DNA from: Korobacter sp963703075
Lineage (GTDB): Bacteria; Acidobacteriota; Terriglobia; Terriglobales; Acidobacteriaceae
NCBI GenBank assembly: GCA_963703075.1
Contig: OY969786.1
Span: forward strand, 1,302,001-1,366,000
Direction: 5' to 3'
DNA: 64,000 nucleotides
In this document: positions 1 to 9,431 of the stretch, piece by piece
Numbering within the stretch: the stretch's first letter is position 1
Layout: each line of letters starts with the position of its first letter
Program-made: the position numbers and the translations under genes
The notes under the pieces: model-generated
The model's database searches: none
Told to the model about the DNA's origin: nothing
Seen by the model: only the letters and a program-made list of their open reading frames with translations

Positions 1-439
1 CGATCTTGAGATCGAGCCAATCGCCATTTGGGCTGATCTCAAACTCCGCGTAATTGTGCCCGGTCTGACCGGCAGGCTGAAGAAAAAATTCGGCCACATC
101 CCGGTTCCACAGTTCATCCTGGCGCTGATCACGATTCGGATAGGTATAGAGCGAGCGGTACCGCGCCGCGATTTTCACGAACAACGTCGCCGGCTCCCAC
201 AGCACGCGCGCCTCGGTCTGCCGCTCGGGGTCGGGATTGTGCCCCTGCCAGTCGGCGCAAAAAGAAACCGGCGTAGCCGATTCCCAGGCGTCGGCGGCCG
301 GGAAGCCGGTGCTGGTAACCGGCGATCGAAGTTTTGCGGCGGCGATCATGGTTTTAGCCGTGACACATTCCTGCGCGTGCGCCAAACATGCAAATGTACT
401 GAGGAGCAGGAGTGCAGGAAGGTGTCTCAACCAACGCAT
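1..439 (-). CDS. Secreted CBM9-like (carbohydrate-binding family 9 type) protein, 3' end cut by the window
   Basis: Read on the minus strand, an open frame begins at ATG 439 and runs off the left edge of the window without a stop. The first 23 residues form a signal peptide (MRWLRHL, then a Leu/Ala-rich core ending AHA-QE), so the product is exported. The mature part contains WESATPVSF, ARVLWEPATLFVKIAARY, DELWNRDVAEFFLQP and YAEFEISPNGDW. Together these match the beta-sandwich of CBM9-like proteins (the DUF1083 type), which are often linked to extracellular polysaccharide binding or redox enzymes. About 146 residues are visible. The domain call rests on recognising these motifs; substrate and full architecture cannot be judged because the C-terminus is missing. 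Confidence 0.7.
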   Translation of the reverse strand, partial: MRWLRHLPALLLLSTFACLAHAQECVTAKTMIAAAKLRSPVTSTGFPAADAWESATPVSFCADWQGHNPDPERQTEARVLWEPATLFVKIAARYRSLYTYPNRDQRQDELWNRDVAEFFLQPAGQTGHNYAEFEISPNGDWLDLKI

Positions 440-531
440 TGTATCGGATGTATGCGTGGAAATGCGGAGGAGTCTCGCGCTGGTGCGGGCTGCGCGCTTC
501 GCAAAGCAAAACGTTTGATAGAATCGAAGGA

Positions 532-637
532 GTCGGGCATCGGTCCCGCGCGACGTAATCCTGCGAACCCCGCCAGGTCCGGAAGGAAGCAACGGTAGCA
601 GGCTCGTACGTGTGCAGCGGGTTCTCCGGTGTCCGGC
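532..637 (+). ncRNA. ffs: Small bacterial SRP RNA (4.5S type)
   Basis: The conserved core of the signal recognition particle RNA is present: CCAGGTCCGGAAGGAAGCA at about 574-592, followed by GGTAGCAGG. The ends pair (GTCGGGCA at 532-539 with TGTCCGGC at 630-637) to close a single long hairpin of about 106 nt, the usual size of the short Alu-less form. A run of T follows directly and should act as terminator. A TAGAAT -10 box at 519-524 places a transcription start near 531; no good -35 box is visible. The RNA binds Ffh for co-translational membrane targeting. Confidence 0.93.
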
Positions 638-773
638 TTTTTTGCGTTCCTGCGCTGCACAACGTCCAGGAATCTCCATTGGGAACTGCAGATTGGCAAC
701 TGGATACCCGCATAGTGACATTCCCGGATCGATGGGCGACAATGAGTTTTTGTTCTTATGACGGAGAGTTGAT

Positions 774-1775
774 TTGAATCCAGTACGTCGCGCCAAGATC
801 ACGGCGCTCGGTACCTACGTCCCTCCCCGCGTCCTCACCAACTTCGATCTCGAGAAGATGGTGGATACCACCAATCAATGGATTTTGGAGCGGACCGGAA
901 TTCGCGAACGCCACTTGGTCGACAAGGGCGTGGCGGCCAGTGACCTCGCGGTCGAAGCGGCAAAGATCTGTCTTGCCAACCGCGGCGTCGATCCCGCCGA
1001 AATCGAGTGCATCGTGGTCGGTACCGTCACCCCCGACATGATGTATCCCTCCACCGCCTGCCTGGTCCAGCACAAGCTGGGCATCCCCAACACCTGGGGC
1101 TTCGATGTCTCCGCCGGATGTTCAGGATTTTTGTATTCGCTGACGGCCGGAGCAAAATTTATCGAAAGTGGCCAGTACAAAAAGGTCCTCGTCATCGGCT
1201 CCGACGTAAACTCCTCGATGATCGACTACAAGGGCCGTGCCACCTGCATCATCTTTGGTGACGGCGCCGGCGCTGTGCTGCTCGAGCCGACCGAAGAAGG
1301 CGAAGACGTCGGCATCCTCGATCACGTCCACCAGATTGAAGGTGGCGGCGGCCAATACCTGTGCATGCCCGGCGGCGGAAGTTTGAACCCCACGTCGAAG
1401 GAAACTGTCGAAAAGAATATGCACGTGGTTCATCAGGATGGACAGAATGTCTTCCGGTATGCCGTGAAGAAAATGGCGGAGATGACGGACAAAATTTTGG
1501 CCCGCAATCACATCACCGGCGCCGATTTGGATTGTTTCATCGCCCACCAGGCAAACAAACGCATCATCGTCGCCACCGCCGAGCGCCTGAAAATGCCGAT
1601 GGACAAAGTCATCATCAACATCGAGAAGTACGGGAATACCACCGCCGGCACCATCCCGTTGGCCATGCAAACCGCCCTCGAGGAAGGGAAGCTGCACAAG
1701 GGCGACCGCGTGCTCCTGGCAGCGGTCGGTGCAGGCTTCACCAGCGGCGCGACCCTCCTGAAGTGGGCATATTAG
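774..1775 (+). CDS. fabH: Beta-ketoacyl-[ACP] synthase III
   Basis: This enzyme condenses acetyl-CoA with malonyl-ACP to start type II fatty acid synthesis in the cytoplasm. The 333-residue product has the thiolase fold with the KAS III triad: Cys116 in DVSAGCSGF, His258 in FIAHQANKR and Asn288 in YGNTTAGT. TGIRERH near residue 41 and GDGAGAVLL near 162 are also typical. The start is TTG 774, preceded by GGAGAG at 763-768; no better ATG lies upstream. The gene stands alone, without plsX or fabD beside it, and a strong hairpin terminator follows the stop. Confidence 0.95.
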   Translation: MNPVRRAKITALGTYVPPRVLTNFDLEKMVDTTNQWILERTGIRERHLVDKGVAASDLAVEAAKICLANRGVDPAEIECIVVGTVTPDMMYPSTACLVQHKLGIPNTWGFDVSAGCSGFLYSLTAGAKFIESGQYKKVLVIGSDVNSSMIDYKGRATCIIFGDGAGAVLLEPTEEGEDVGILDHVHQIEGGGGQYLCMPGGGSLNPTSKETVEKNMHVVHQDGQNVFRYAVKKMAEMTDKILARNHITGADLDCFIAHQANKRIIVATAERLKMPMDKVIINIEKYGNTTAGTIPLAMQTALEEGKLHKGDRVLLAAVGAGFTSGATLLKWAY

Positions 1776-1801
1776 GATTTGAATTGGCTTCGATCAAAAA
1801 C

Positions 1802-1830
1802 GCCGCGAGCAATCGCGGCTTTTCTTTTTT
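1802..1830 (+). terminator. Rho-independent terminator after fabH
   Basis: GCCGCGA (1802-1808) pairs with TCGCGGC (1813-1819) across a GCAA loop and is followed by TTTTCTTTTTT. It lies between fabH and the converging response regulator gene. Confidence 0.9.
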
Positions 1831-1837
1831 CGAATCG

Positions 1838-2266
1838 TTAACGGCGGGCAGCGTTGTAATCGCGGCGGCGCTGGATGCACCCGCGAATCACCGAGATGAG
1901 ATGCTCGGAATCGACCGGATAGGTGAGAAACGCGTCGGCTCCCGAAGTTTGCGAGTGTGACGTGTTATTCATGTGCCCACTGGCGGAATGAAACACGATG
2001 GCCACGTGATTATTCTCAACGTTCGACCGAATCGTGCTGCAAACTTCGTAGCCGTTGATGTCTCCCAAGCCGATGTCCAGCAGCACCGCGTCCGGATGGA
2101 GTTCGCGCACCGCATTCAGCGCTTCGGTACCCGAATGGGCGCTCGTGACGTCGAACCCCGCCGACATCAGAAGCTTGCGTAACGCGTAGCAATGGATCTG
2201 GTTGTCATCGACGGCAATGATGCGGTAGTGGTTGGGATTGGGCCCGTTGTTGGCGGAGCTACTCAC
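1838..2266 (-). CDS. Single-domain response regulator (receiver only)
   Basis: The 142-residue product is one CheY-like receiver. The acidic pair is Asp20-Asp21 in AVDDN and the phospho-acceptor is Asp64 in VLLDIGLGDINGYEV. A Ser follows strand 4 (FHSAS). At the position of the conserved switch Lys the sequence reads FLTYPVD, so Tyr116 replaces Lys. With no output domain it must act by protein contact or in a phosphorelay. No kinase gene is adjacent. The loss of the Lys suggests altered phosphorylation chemistry; this is inference. Confidence 0.85.
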   Translation of the reverse strand: MSSSANNGPNPNHYRIIAVDDNQIHCYALRKLLMSAGFDVTSAHSGTEALNAVRELHPDAVLLDIGLGDINGYEVCSTIRSNVENNHVAIVFHSASGHMNNTSHSQTSGADAFLTYPVDSEHLISVIRGCIQRRRDYNAARR

Positions 2267-2325
2267 GATGACTGCATTCTATAACGTCCCTCCCATTCCT
2301 AAAACAGGAAGACAGTGAAAGGATA

Positions 2326-3012
2326 TCAAAGCTGCTTTAAAAACCGCAGGGCGCGATCCAGCTCGGGAAAGAGCTTTTCTTCGGCCTGGAACTCCTGCCC
2401 ATGGACGCAGCGTCGGCTACCTCGCAGTCGAACCGGGTGTTTCAGGTGCAACATCTCGTGATAAAGCAGGTATTCAATGGCATACCGTGGGATCCGCGGA
2501 TGGTCGAATATCTTACTGATAACAATCGCGTTATGGGCTGGATCGTAGTGCCCGAGGAGATGCCGGGAATCGTTGTTGCTCCAGGTCAGCTGGGGCCGTG
2601 CCATCAATCCGAAGAAGAACCGCCGGTTCAGATCTTCGAAGACCTCCTCCAGATCGTAAACGCTGCCGCGGGTTCCGTGGATCTGTTTTCTCCCCCGCAT
2701 CTGGCGCACCAGGTGTGCTTTCTCCGTCAGTTCGCGGCTGTTGGTGTACCGGCGGTACCGGGTGGCGTGCTGCGGCTCGATTTCCTTCCGATAGAGCTTG
2801 GCCAGCAGGATGTGCGCAATCGCCTTCAGCACCGGCTCAGGCGCGCCTTCGAGCAGGTCTGAAAGCCGGATCTTGAGCTCGCCCTCGCGCAGGCGGATGG
2901 TGTTGTTGATGTTGGCGAAGGGATAGAAACGGACCTGCATGCCGGGAATGGGTGCGCGGGGTCGCAACTCCCGATAGGTTTCCTGGAAAAGTTCGTGGAC
3001 ACGGCTGCTCAA
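2326..3012 (-). CDS. SprT-like zinc metalloprotease family protein
   Basis: The C-terminal half carries the zinc protease signature YHEMLHLKH, with His185, Glu186 and His189 as metal ligands and base. LEEVFEDLNRRFFFG before it is the entry typical of SprT-like domains. The N-terminal 110 residues contain a region rich in Arg. The product is 228 residues with no signal peptide, so it is probably cytoplasmic. The frame starts at TTG 3012; no ATG fits better. SprT relatives are linked to DNA-protein crosslink repair or protein quality control, but the substrate here is unknown. Confidence 0.75.
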   Translation of the reverse strand: MSSRVHELFQETYRELRPRAPIPGMQVRFYPFANINNTIRLREGELKIRLSDLLEGAPEPVLKAIAHILLAKLYRKEIEPQHATRYRRYTNSRELTEKAHLVRQMRGRKQIHGTRGSVYDLEEVFEDLNRRFFFGLMARPQLTWSNNDSRHLLGHYDPAHNAIVISKIFDHPRIPRYAIEYLLYHEMLHLKHPVRLRGSRRCVHGQEFQAEEKLFPELDRALRFLKQL

Positions 3013-3024
3013 AGCAAAATCAGA

Positions 3025-3621
3025 TTAGCACGGGGTGGGCCGCATCATTCCCCGGGACCCGACAGTGGTCACTCCCTCGGCATCCTCTTTTTTCAGCTTG
3101 TTGCCCTTGGCCAGTTCGTTCTGTTCCTGCATGATGTGGCGGGCGTCGTTGGCATTGTTATTGAGCGATTCAATCGCGTCGTGCAGCGCGAACTTGTAGG
3201 GCTCAGCTTCCGCTTCCGCCTTGGGATCTTCCGCGCTCAGCGCGAGCTTGCGTAATTTCAACTGGAATTCGCTGTCGCCCTCGATCACCAGCTTGAGGGA
3301 CTTGCGAATGTCCCAATGCTGGTTGTGGTACATATCCACGTTGTCGGCGATTTCATCCGTCAGGGTCGCGAAATCCTGCAGCAGGTCATGCATCTGGTGG
3401 GGCTTGTCTTTCGCCTTCGGATCGGCAACGATCTGCTCGAGACTCGTCATGCGCGCGCGGGCGAAGCGGACATACAGCTTCAGCCTCTGGTTGGGCTGGA
3501 TCGCGGTGTCGCGCAGTTGGTCAACCTCAACCGCCGTGAGGGGATCGTGCCCAGGGCGATCCTGGGCTGCCATGGGCGCGGCCAGCAACAGGGCAACAGC
3601 AAATCTCAGAAAAACTTTCAT
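3025..3621 (-). CDS. Secreted protein of unknown function
   Basis: I do not recognise a named family. The 198-residue product starts with a signal peptide (MKVFLRFAVALLLAAPMAAQ) and is otherwise helical and charged, with a Lys/Glu-rich end. It is the last gene of a three-gene minus-strand operon: its ATG overlaps the stop of the preceding gene by one base (TGATG), so the two are probably translationally coupled. The mature part contains heptad-like stretches (HDLLQDFATLTDEIADNVDM) that suggest a helical bundle. Confidence 0.7.
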   Translation of the reverse strand: MKVFLRFAVALLLAAPMAAQDRPGHDPLTAVEVDQLRDTAIQPNQRLKLYVRFARARMTSLEQIVADPKAKDKPHQMHDLLQDFATLTDEIADNVDMYHNQHWDIRKSLKLVIEGDSEFQLKLRKLALSAEDPKAEAEAEPYKFALHDAIESLNNNANDARHIMQEQNELAKGNKLKKEDAEGVTTVGSRGMMRPTPC

Positions 3622-4049
3622 CAGTCCTTCTTCTTATTGTTGAACATGGCGTCCAGGAGGTCGTTGCGGTCCGTATCGACCCCGTCCATCGCCCTCTTCA
3701 CTTCATCCTGATCGGCGATAGGCCGCGCGTTCTTGATCTGCAGGAGGCGGAACAGGATCTTGCGCAAGCTGATCTCGGTTTGTTTCTGTCGCTTGCCACT
3801 CTGCATCGAAGCATCCGTCGCCATCTTTGCATACTGCACCACGTCCTTGAGAGCCGCGGAGCCATCGTTGTCTTTGCCTTCCTGGAAGGCTTTATCCGCA
3901 GCCTTGGTGGCTTGTTCCGCGTAGTCGACTGCCAACCTCGCCTTGTCCACGCCGGAAGCCGCATCGGCACGGCTTTTTAGCTCCTTCTGCGCGAAAGCCG
4001 GCAGTGCGAGACACAGCAGGACGAAAACGGCAGCCAGGCAATGTTTCAT
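3621..4049 (-). CDS. Small secreted helical protein of unknown function
   Basis: From ATG 4049 the product is 142 residues with a clear signal peptide (MKHCLAAVFVLLCLALPAFAQ). An ATG further upstream would bury this signal and overlap the neighbour deeply, so 4049 is preferred. The mature part is Ala/Lys-rich and helical (AVDYAEQATKAADKAFQEGK) and ends in a Lys/Asp tail. It overlaps the upstream TPR gene by 4 bases (ATGA) and the downstream gene by one base. The three probably act together in the periplasm, but no function can be read from the sequence. Confidence 0.75.
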   Translation of the reverse strand: MKHCLAAVFVLLCLALPAFAQKELKSRADAASGVDKARLAVDYAEQATKAADKAFQEGKDNDGSAALKDVVQYAKMATDASMQSGKRQKQTEISLRKILFRLLQIKNARPIADQDEVKRAMDGVDTDRNDLLDAMFNNKKKD

Positions 4050-5332
4050 TTCTTTCTCGAATTCGGATCTAGAGCAATTAAACGATGCCGCGCCTGCCAT
4101 TCCTGATCAGGATGCTTCCCATCGGCCACGGAGAGAAACTGCTTGTAGAACACAATCGCCTGCTTTACCACCCGAAGATTATCGTAGTTTGTGGCGCGGA
4201 GAAAATACGTACTTTCGTCTTCCGGATAGAACTGCGCCCGCGCATCGAGCGCCTTGAGCGAAAGCTCATAGTCCTTGTTCTCCGCCGCCGCAAAAGCCAG
4301 GTCGTGGTAGGCCTCCCCCAGCTTGGGATTCAGTTTGATGGCAAGCAGTTGCTGCTGCTCGCATTCCGCGTACTTATGCAACCGCAGCAGGGCATTGCCA
4401 TACATCTGATGCAGCCCCGCATCCGCCGGTGTGTGTTGCACGAGCATTGCGAATTCTGCGGCCGCCTCCTGGTACTTCTTGGCCGCCAGGTAAAATTCGG
4501 CAGCGGATCGGTGCGCTTCGAGGTCGTTGGGCAGCAACTGAAGAGCCGCGGCGTACGCCTGGGTCGCTTCGTCGTCCTTGTTTTCCGCCGCCAGGACACG
4601 CGCCAGCTGTAACTGGGCGTTGGCATTCGACGGATCGGCACCCAGAATTTTGTGCAGCATGGTTTCGGCTTCCGGCAACCGTTTCGCCGTCAAGTACAGG
4701 TTCGCCAGCCCCGTGATCCCATCCTTCGCGTTGGCATCGAGGGCGAGTGCAGCTTTATATTCGCGTTCAGCGGACGTCGTATCCTTCGCCTGGGCATACA
4801 GCTCAGCGGCGCTCAGGTGCGGCTCAGGGTCCTTTGGCTTGAACTTCGACGCCTGCTGGAAGGCCTCCGCGGCCGGTTGCGGATGCTGCGAGCCCAGCAC
4901 GTGCCCGAGCGAGAGCCACGCGCGGTAGTACCCTTCGTCCGGATGAGAGGTTGGCTTCAGTGTGGTGGCTGCTGCGAGATACTTGGCTGCCTCTGGATTC
5001 CCCAGCTTTCCCAACGAGATTCCCAGATTCAAGTTGCTCTCGAACACATCGGGCTTGGCTTCTACCGAGTGCCGGTAAGCATCGGCGGCCTGCTCGGTTT
5101 TCTCCTGCGAGGTATAAACGAAACCAAGATCGAACCACGCCCGATAGTCCTTCGGATCTTTGGCGGTGGCTTCTTTCAGAAGCGACTCGGCTTCCGGCCA
5201 TGCTTGCTTGTCGATCGCCGCTTCGGCCTGGTCAACCTGTGAGGGTTCTTGCGAGTGGGGAGCGGCCTTGCGTGCCTGGGGAAACGAGAGAGACGTGCTC
5301 AGCAGGAGCAGAAAGATAAATGCGGGACGCAT
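4046..5332 (-). CDS. Secreted tetratricopeptide repeat (TPR) protein
   Basis: A signal peptide (MRPAFIFLLLLSTSLSFPQ) is followed by about ten TPR units, recognisable from W/Y-LG-Y and A-L-P spacings such as YRAWFDLGFVYTSQEK and PDVFESNLNLGISLGKLGN. The product has 428 residues. ATG 5332 is used because the alternative is a TTG two codons earlier with no benefit. It is the first gene of a coupled three-gene unit with two small secreted proteins. TPR arrays are protein-binding scaffolds; partners are unknown. Confidence 0.85.
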   Translation of the reverse strand: MRPAFIFLLLLSTSLSFPQARKAAPHSQEPSQVDQAEAAIDKQAWPEAESLLKEATAKDPKDYRAWFDLGFVYTSQEKTEQAADAYRHSVEAKPDVFESNLNLGISLGKLGNPEAAKYLAAATTLKPTSHPDEGYYRAWLSLGHVLGSQHPQPAAEAFQQASKFKPKDPEPHLSAAELYAQAKDTTSAEREYKAALALDANAKDGITGLANLYLTAKRLPEAETMLHKILGADPSNANAQLQLARVLAAENKDDEATQAYAAALQLLPNDLEAHRSAAEFYLAAKKYQEAAAEFAMLVQHTPADAGLHQMYGNALLRLHKYAECEQQQLLAIKLNPKLGEAYHDLAFAAAENKDYELSLKALDARAQFYPEDESTYFLRATNYDNLRVVKQAIVFYKQFLSVADGKHPDQEWQARHRLIALDPNSRKK

Positions 5333-5426
5333 CTCCAACAGCTTACCTCAGCCCTGCCGTCCCGCGCTCTGGACGAAACTCCCGATCCCAAGCAGCGCGG
5401 AGGTGCAGCCCGTTCCGGCCAGAGCT

Positions 5427-8348
5427 TTAGCCTTTGGCGCGATGGCCGTTCTTCGGCAGGAACTTCGCCAGCCACTGGCCGGTGTATGAGTTCTTGGTGG
5501 CCGCCACCTGCTCCGGAGTTCCAGCTACCACCATGTGGCCGCCGCGATTTCCGCCCTCCGGCCCAAGATCGATCATCCAGTCAGCCGTCTTGATCACATC
5601 GAGATTGTGCTCGATGACAACGATCGAACCGCCTGCATCGATCAAGCGCTTGAACGCCGCCAGCAATTTACTCACATCGTCGAAATGCAGGCCTGTCGTA
5701 GGTTCGTCGAAGATATAAAGCATGCGTGGATGGCGTCGAATCGGCTTGCCTTCCTCGTCGGATGCGGGTCGGCCGATGTCGCGCATGCGCGGCTGCAAAT
5801 GCAACGCCAGTTTCATACGCTGCGCTTCGCCGCCGCTGAGTGTCGTCGCCGACTGCCCCAGCCGCAGATACCCCAACCCGACTTCCTCGAGAACCCGCAG
5901 CTTATCGACAATTTTCGGCGAGCCGCTGAAGAACTGCAGCGCCGACTTCACCGTGAGATCCAGCACCTCGTGAATGTTCTTCCCGTGATAACGGATTTCC
6001 AGGATCTCCGGCTTGTAGCGCGTCCCCTTGCATTCTTCGCATATCAGCTCGACATCGGCCAGGAACTGCATCTCGACCGTAACCGTGCCGTCCCCCTGGC
6101 AGTTCTCACAGCGGCCGCCGGGAATGTTGAAAGAAAAATGTCCGGCTGCGTAGCCGCGTTTGTGCGATTCCGGCAGCGACGCGAAGTGCTCGCGGATCGC
6201 GTCAAAGGCCTTGATATACGTCACCGGATTCGAACGCGGGGTACGGCCAATCGGAGACTGATCCACCAGGATCACTTCATCGATCAGGTCGGCGCCCTCG
6301 ATCGAATCGAAGCCGCTGAGTTGCAACCCCGTCACTTGCCGCTTTTCCGAAGCCAGCCCCTGGTACAGGATGTCGTGCACCAAAGTCGATTTGCCCGATC
6401 CTGACACCCCCGTAATCGCCACCATCATGCCAAGCGGAATCGCAACGTCGATCCCTTTCAGGTTATGCGAGTACGCATTGCGAATCACGATCTGACGCGA
6501 AGTCGGAGGCCTCCGTTGCGCCGGCAGCGGGATATGCAGCTCGTCCGCCAGGTAACGCCCGGTCAGAGAACTCGTGTTCTTCTTGATTTCGTCGTACGTT
6601 CCCGACGCAACCAGCTTGCCGCCCATTTCTCCTGCTCCGGGACCGAGATCGAAGATGCGATCCGCATTGCGCATGATCTCCGGATCGTGCTCCACCACCA
6701 GGATCGTGTTTCCCAGGTCGCGCAGGTCGTGCAGGATGTTGATCAACCGATTGGTGTCGCGACTGTGCAACCCGATCGATGGCTCGTCGAGCACATACAA
6801 AGTTCCCACCAGGCGGGAGCCTAATGAGGTCGCGAGCTGAATGCGCTGCGCTTCGCCGCCGCTCAGCGTTGACGAAAGCCGGTCCAGGCTGAGATATTCC
6901 AGGCCGACTTCGTTGAGGAAGCGCAACAGGCTCTGGATCTCCTCTAGCAGCTTTCCGGCAATGTCGGTTTCCTCGCGCGTGAGTTGAATGGTGGAGAAGA
7001 ACTTCGTTGCTTCTTCCACCGTCATCGAAGTCACTTCACAAATATTCTTGCCGGCCACTCTCACATTGCGTGCTTCGGTACGCAATCGCGCCCCGCCGCA
7101 TTCCGAGCATTGCGAATAGCCGCGGTAACGGCTGAGAAACACCCGTACGTGCAGCTTGTATTTCTTGCGTTCCAAATGATTAAAAAACCCGCGCACCCCC
7201 GGATACTTTCCATCGCCATCAATCAGGGTCGTGCGTTGCTCCTTCGTCAGCTCACGCCAGGGAACGTCCAGCGGAATGCCCGCGCTGCGTGCGTAACGCT
7301 TCATTTCCGTGCCGAGCGGTCGATATTTCGGCTTGGTCCACGGCTCGATCGCGCCATCGTTCAACGTGAGCGTCGGATCCGGCACCACAAGATCCATGTC
7401 GAAATCAATCGTATTTCCGAAACCCTGGCACCGCGGGCACGCGCCATAAGGATTGTTGAAGGAAAAGAGCCGCGGCTCCGGCTCGTCGTATTTCAGATGG
7501 CAGTTCTTACACTCGAAGCGCTGGGCAAAGCGGAAACGTTCCGTCGCCGCGCCCGTCTCGCGCGGGACGGTCTCGAAAATCACCTCACCCGATTCGCGGT
7601 ACGCCGACTCAATCGCATCCACGATCCTCGACCGTCCATCCGGCGCGATCACAATGCGATCCACGAGGAGATACACGGGTTTCGTGAAGTCGATATCGAG
7701 CAGCGATTCCGGCGTCGAAAACTCGAAGATCTGCCCCGTCTGAAACAGCCGGTTGAAGCCCCGTTTGCGCAACTCGAACAGCCGCGTCTTGGTCAGCTCG
7801 TCTTCCACCGGGGCGATTTGCTTTTTCGATTTTCGCCCCTTTTTCTTTTTCTCCGGCTCCGCGGCTGCCGCCGGCGCGGCCAGCGGGAAAAGCACATTGA
7901 AGCGCGTACCGACGGGCATCGCCAGCAGCAGGTTGGCGATTTCGTCGACCGTGTCTTTCTTCACCTCGCCGCCGCAATTACCGCAGTAAGTCCGTCCCAC
8001 GCGGGCATAAAGCAGCCGCAGGTAGTCGTAAATTTCCGTCGCGGTGGCCACCGTCGAACGAGGGTTGCGCGTGCTGTTCTTCTGCTTGATCGCAACCGCC
8101 GGAGCGATGCCGTCAATCAGGTCTGCGTCCGGCTTCTCAATGCGCTCGAGAAATTGCCGCGCATAGGCCGACAGAGACTCCACGTAACGCCGCTGCCCCT
8201 CGGCGTAGATCGTGTCGAAGGCGAGCGAAGATTTTCCGGAGCCGGAAACCCCCGTCACCACCGTGAGCTGGTTGTGGGGAATCTCTAGGTCGATGTTCTT
8301 TAAGTTGTGAACCCGCGCACCGCGGATGATGATGCTGTCGTTCGACAT
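5427..8348 (-). CDS. uvrA: Excinuclease ABC subunit A
   Basis: This is the damage-recognition ATPase of nucleotide excision repair. The 973-residue product has two ABC ATPase modules: Walker A GVSGSGKSSLAFDT near the N-terminus and GVSGSGKSTLVHD in the second half, with ABC signatures LSGGEAQRI and LSGGEAQRM. The zinc modules are visible as CKNC...CPRC and CENC...CEEC. A Lys-rich, Ala-rich insert (EPEKKKKGRKSKK) lies near residue 175, in the UvrB-interaction region. ATG 8348 gives the usual MSNDSIIIRGARVHNLKN start; an upstream in-frame ATG only adds five residues. Confidence 0.97.
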   Translation of the reverse strand: MSNDSIIIRGARVHNLKNIDLEIPHNQLTVVTGVSGSGKSSLAFDTIYAEGQRRYVESLSAYARQFLERIEKPDADLIDGIAPAVAIKQKNSTRNPRSTVATATEIYDYLRLLYARVGRTYCGNCGGEVKKDTVDEIANLLLAMPVGTRFNVLFPLAAPAAAAEPEKKKKGRKSKKQIAPVEDELTKTRLFELRKRGFNRLFQTGQIFEFSTPESLLDIDFTKPVYLLVDRIVIAPDGRSRIVDAIESAYRESGEVIFETVPRETGAATERFRFAQRFECKNCHLKYDEPEPRLFSFNNPYGACPRCQGFGNTIDFDMDLVVPDPTLTLNDGAIEPWTKPKYRPLGTEMKRYARSAGIPLDVPWRELTKEQRTTLIDGDGKYPGVRGFFNHLERKKYKLHVRVFLSRYRGYSQCSECGGARLRTEARNVRVAGKNICEVTSMTVEEATKFFSTIQLTREETDIAGKLLEEIQSLLRFLNEVGLEYLSLDRLSSTLSGGEAQRIQLATSLGSRLVGTLYVLDEPSIGLHSRDTNRLINILHDLRDLGNTILVVEHDPEIMRNADRIFDLGPGAGEMGGKLVASGTYDEIKKNTSSLTGRYLADELHIPLPAQRRPPTSRQIVIRNAYSHNLKGIDVAIPLGMMVAITGVSGSGKSTLVHDILYQGLASEKRQVTGLQLSGFDSIEGADLIDEVILVDQSPIGRTPRSNPVTYIKAFDAIREHFASLPESHKRGYAAGHFSFNIPGGRCENCQGDGTVTVEMQFLADVELICEECKGTRYKPEILEIRYHGKNIHEVLDLTVKSALQFFSGSPKIVDKLRVLEEVGLGYLRLGQSATTLSGGEAQRMKLALHLQPRMRDIGRPASDEEGKPIRRHPRMLYIFDEPTTGLHFDDVSKLLAAFKRLIDAGGSIVVIEHNLDVIKTADWMIDLGPEGGNRGGHMVVAGTPEQVAATKNSYTGQWLAKFLPKNGHRAKG

Positions 8349-8504
8349 CCCTGACCCGTGCAACTCATCCGGGCGGAGGGATTTCCGCGAGCATACAGAA
8401 GGCGTCCGGAGGGCTGCTGAATCTTTCTATTATACGAGATTGTGGCCAATCTCAGGAGTCGCAGGAGTCGCAGCCGATTCCGGCCCGTCTCGATCGCCCT
8501 TCGC

Positions 8505-9266
8505 CTACGCCCCGACGAAGTACATGAGCGCCAGCAGGTAAAGCCAGAGCACGCCCATGAAATGCCAGAAGACGCTTGTCGCGTCGATCACCAGGCGGTA
8601 GTTCTCCGGAGCACGGCGCAAGGCCGCAACGATCCCGGCATAGGTGAGGGCGGTCATTCCCGCAACCAGGTGGGCGGCGTGTGCTCCCGTCAGAATGAAG
8701 AAAAACGAGCTGCTGATCATCGTCCCGAGATAAACGCCATTGTGGTGCAGCAACTCCCAGGCGCGGTATTGCCCGTAGAGAAAACCTGCCGCCAGCAGTA
8801 ACGTCGCTCCCAGCCATGGGAAATTCATTTCGCGCCCCAGGCTCACCCCGGGTACGTGCAGTCCGAGCAGCGCAACCCGCCGCCGCGCCTGTTTACGCGC
8901 CAGTTCGAGAGTAAAGCTACTCAGAGCCAGAACAGCGCTATTGATGAGCAATAACGTAATCGGCAGTGGTACGGGCGTCCAATCAGAAATGAAGTTCGAG
9001 GTTGCAGCATCGTAGCGTCCACCCGTTCGCCGGGCCAGCATCAGGCTGCTGAAACCCACAAACAGCATGATGATCGACGCGAGAACGATATAAACGGCGA
9101 AACGCGCTCGCTTCAGGCGCTCAGGATAACTAGGAATGTGATCGTCATCTCCGCCGCGATGGTCGCCCCCACCCCAGTTGTAATCGACGGGAATCGGTCC
9201 GCGGCCTCCGCCATTGGAGGTGAGCGGATCACGCGAACGCAGTCCGGATCCGGGAGACATACGCAT
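8505..9266 (-). CDS. Heme-copper oxidase subunit III family protein
   Basis: The product (about 253 residues) has an N-terminal Gly/Asp-rich cytoplasmic stretch and then five hydrophobic segments with subunit III features: FYGQYRAWELL, FFILTGAHAAHLVAG and VFWHFMGVLWLYLLALMYF. ATG 9266 or ATG 9260 can start it; longer starts add low-complexity residues. Subunit III supports proton uptake and stability of terminal oxidases. No subunit I, II or IV gene is near, so this copy is an orphan in the window. It could serve a caa3- or bo3-type oxidase, or a nitric oxide reductase accessory role as in NorE. Confidence 0.85.
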   Translation of the reverse strand: MRMSPGSGLRSRDPLTSNGGGRGPIPVDYNWGGGDHRGGDDDHIPSYPERLKRARFAVYIVLASIIMLFVGFSSLMLARRTGGRYDAATSNFISDWTPVPLPITLLLINSAVLALSSFTLELARKQARRRVALLGLHVPGVSLGREMNFPWLGATLLLAAGFLYGQYRAWELLHHNGVYLGTMISSSFFFILTGAHAAHLVAGMTALTYAGIVAALRRAPENYRLVIDATSVFWHFMGVLWLYLLALMYFVGA

Positions 9267-9431
9267 GGAAATGCAATCCGTGACGAGAGAGGAGCGGCGA
9301 GAGGGTTCGCCCAACCCCACATCCCTACGCGGGAGAATATCACAAGGTCCTGTGATGTGGGGAAGCGTCGAACTGCGGCGCAGCAAAAATTTACAGACGA
9401 ATTTTTCGTGCGCTACGATGCCGCCGCGCCC

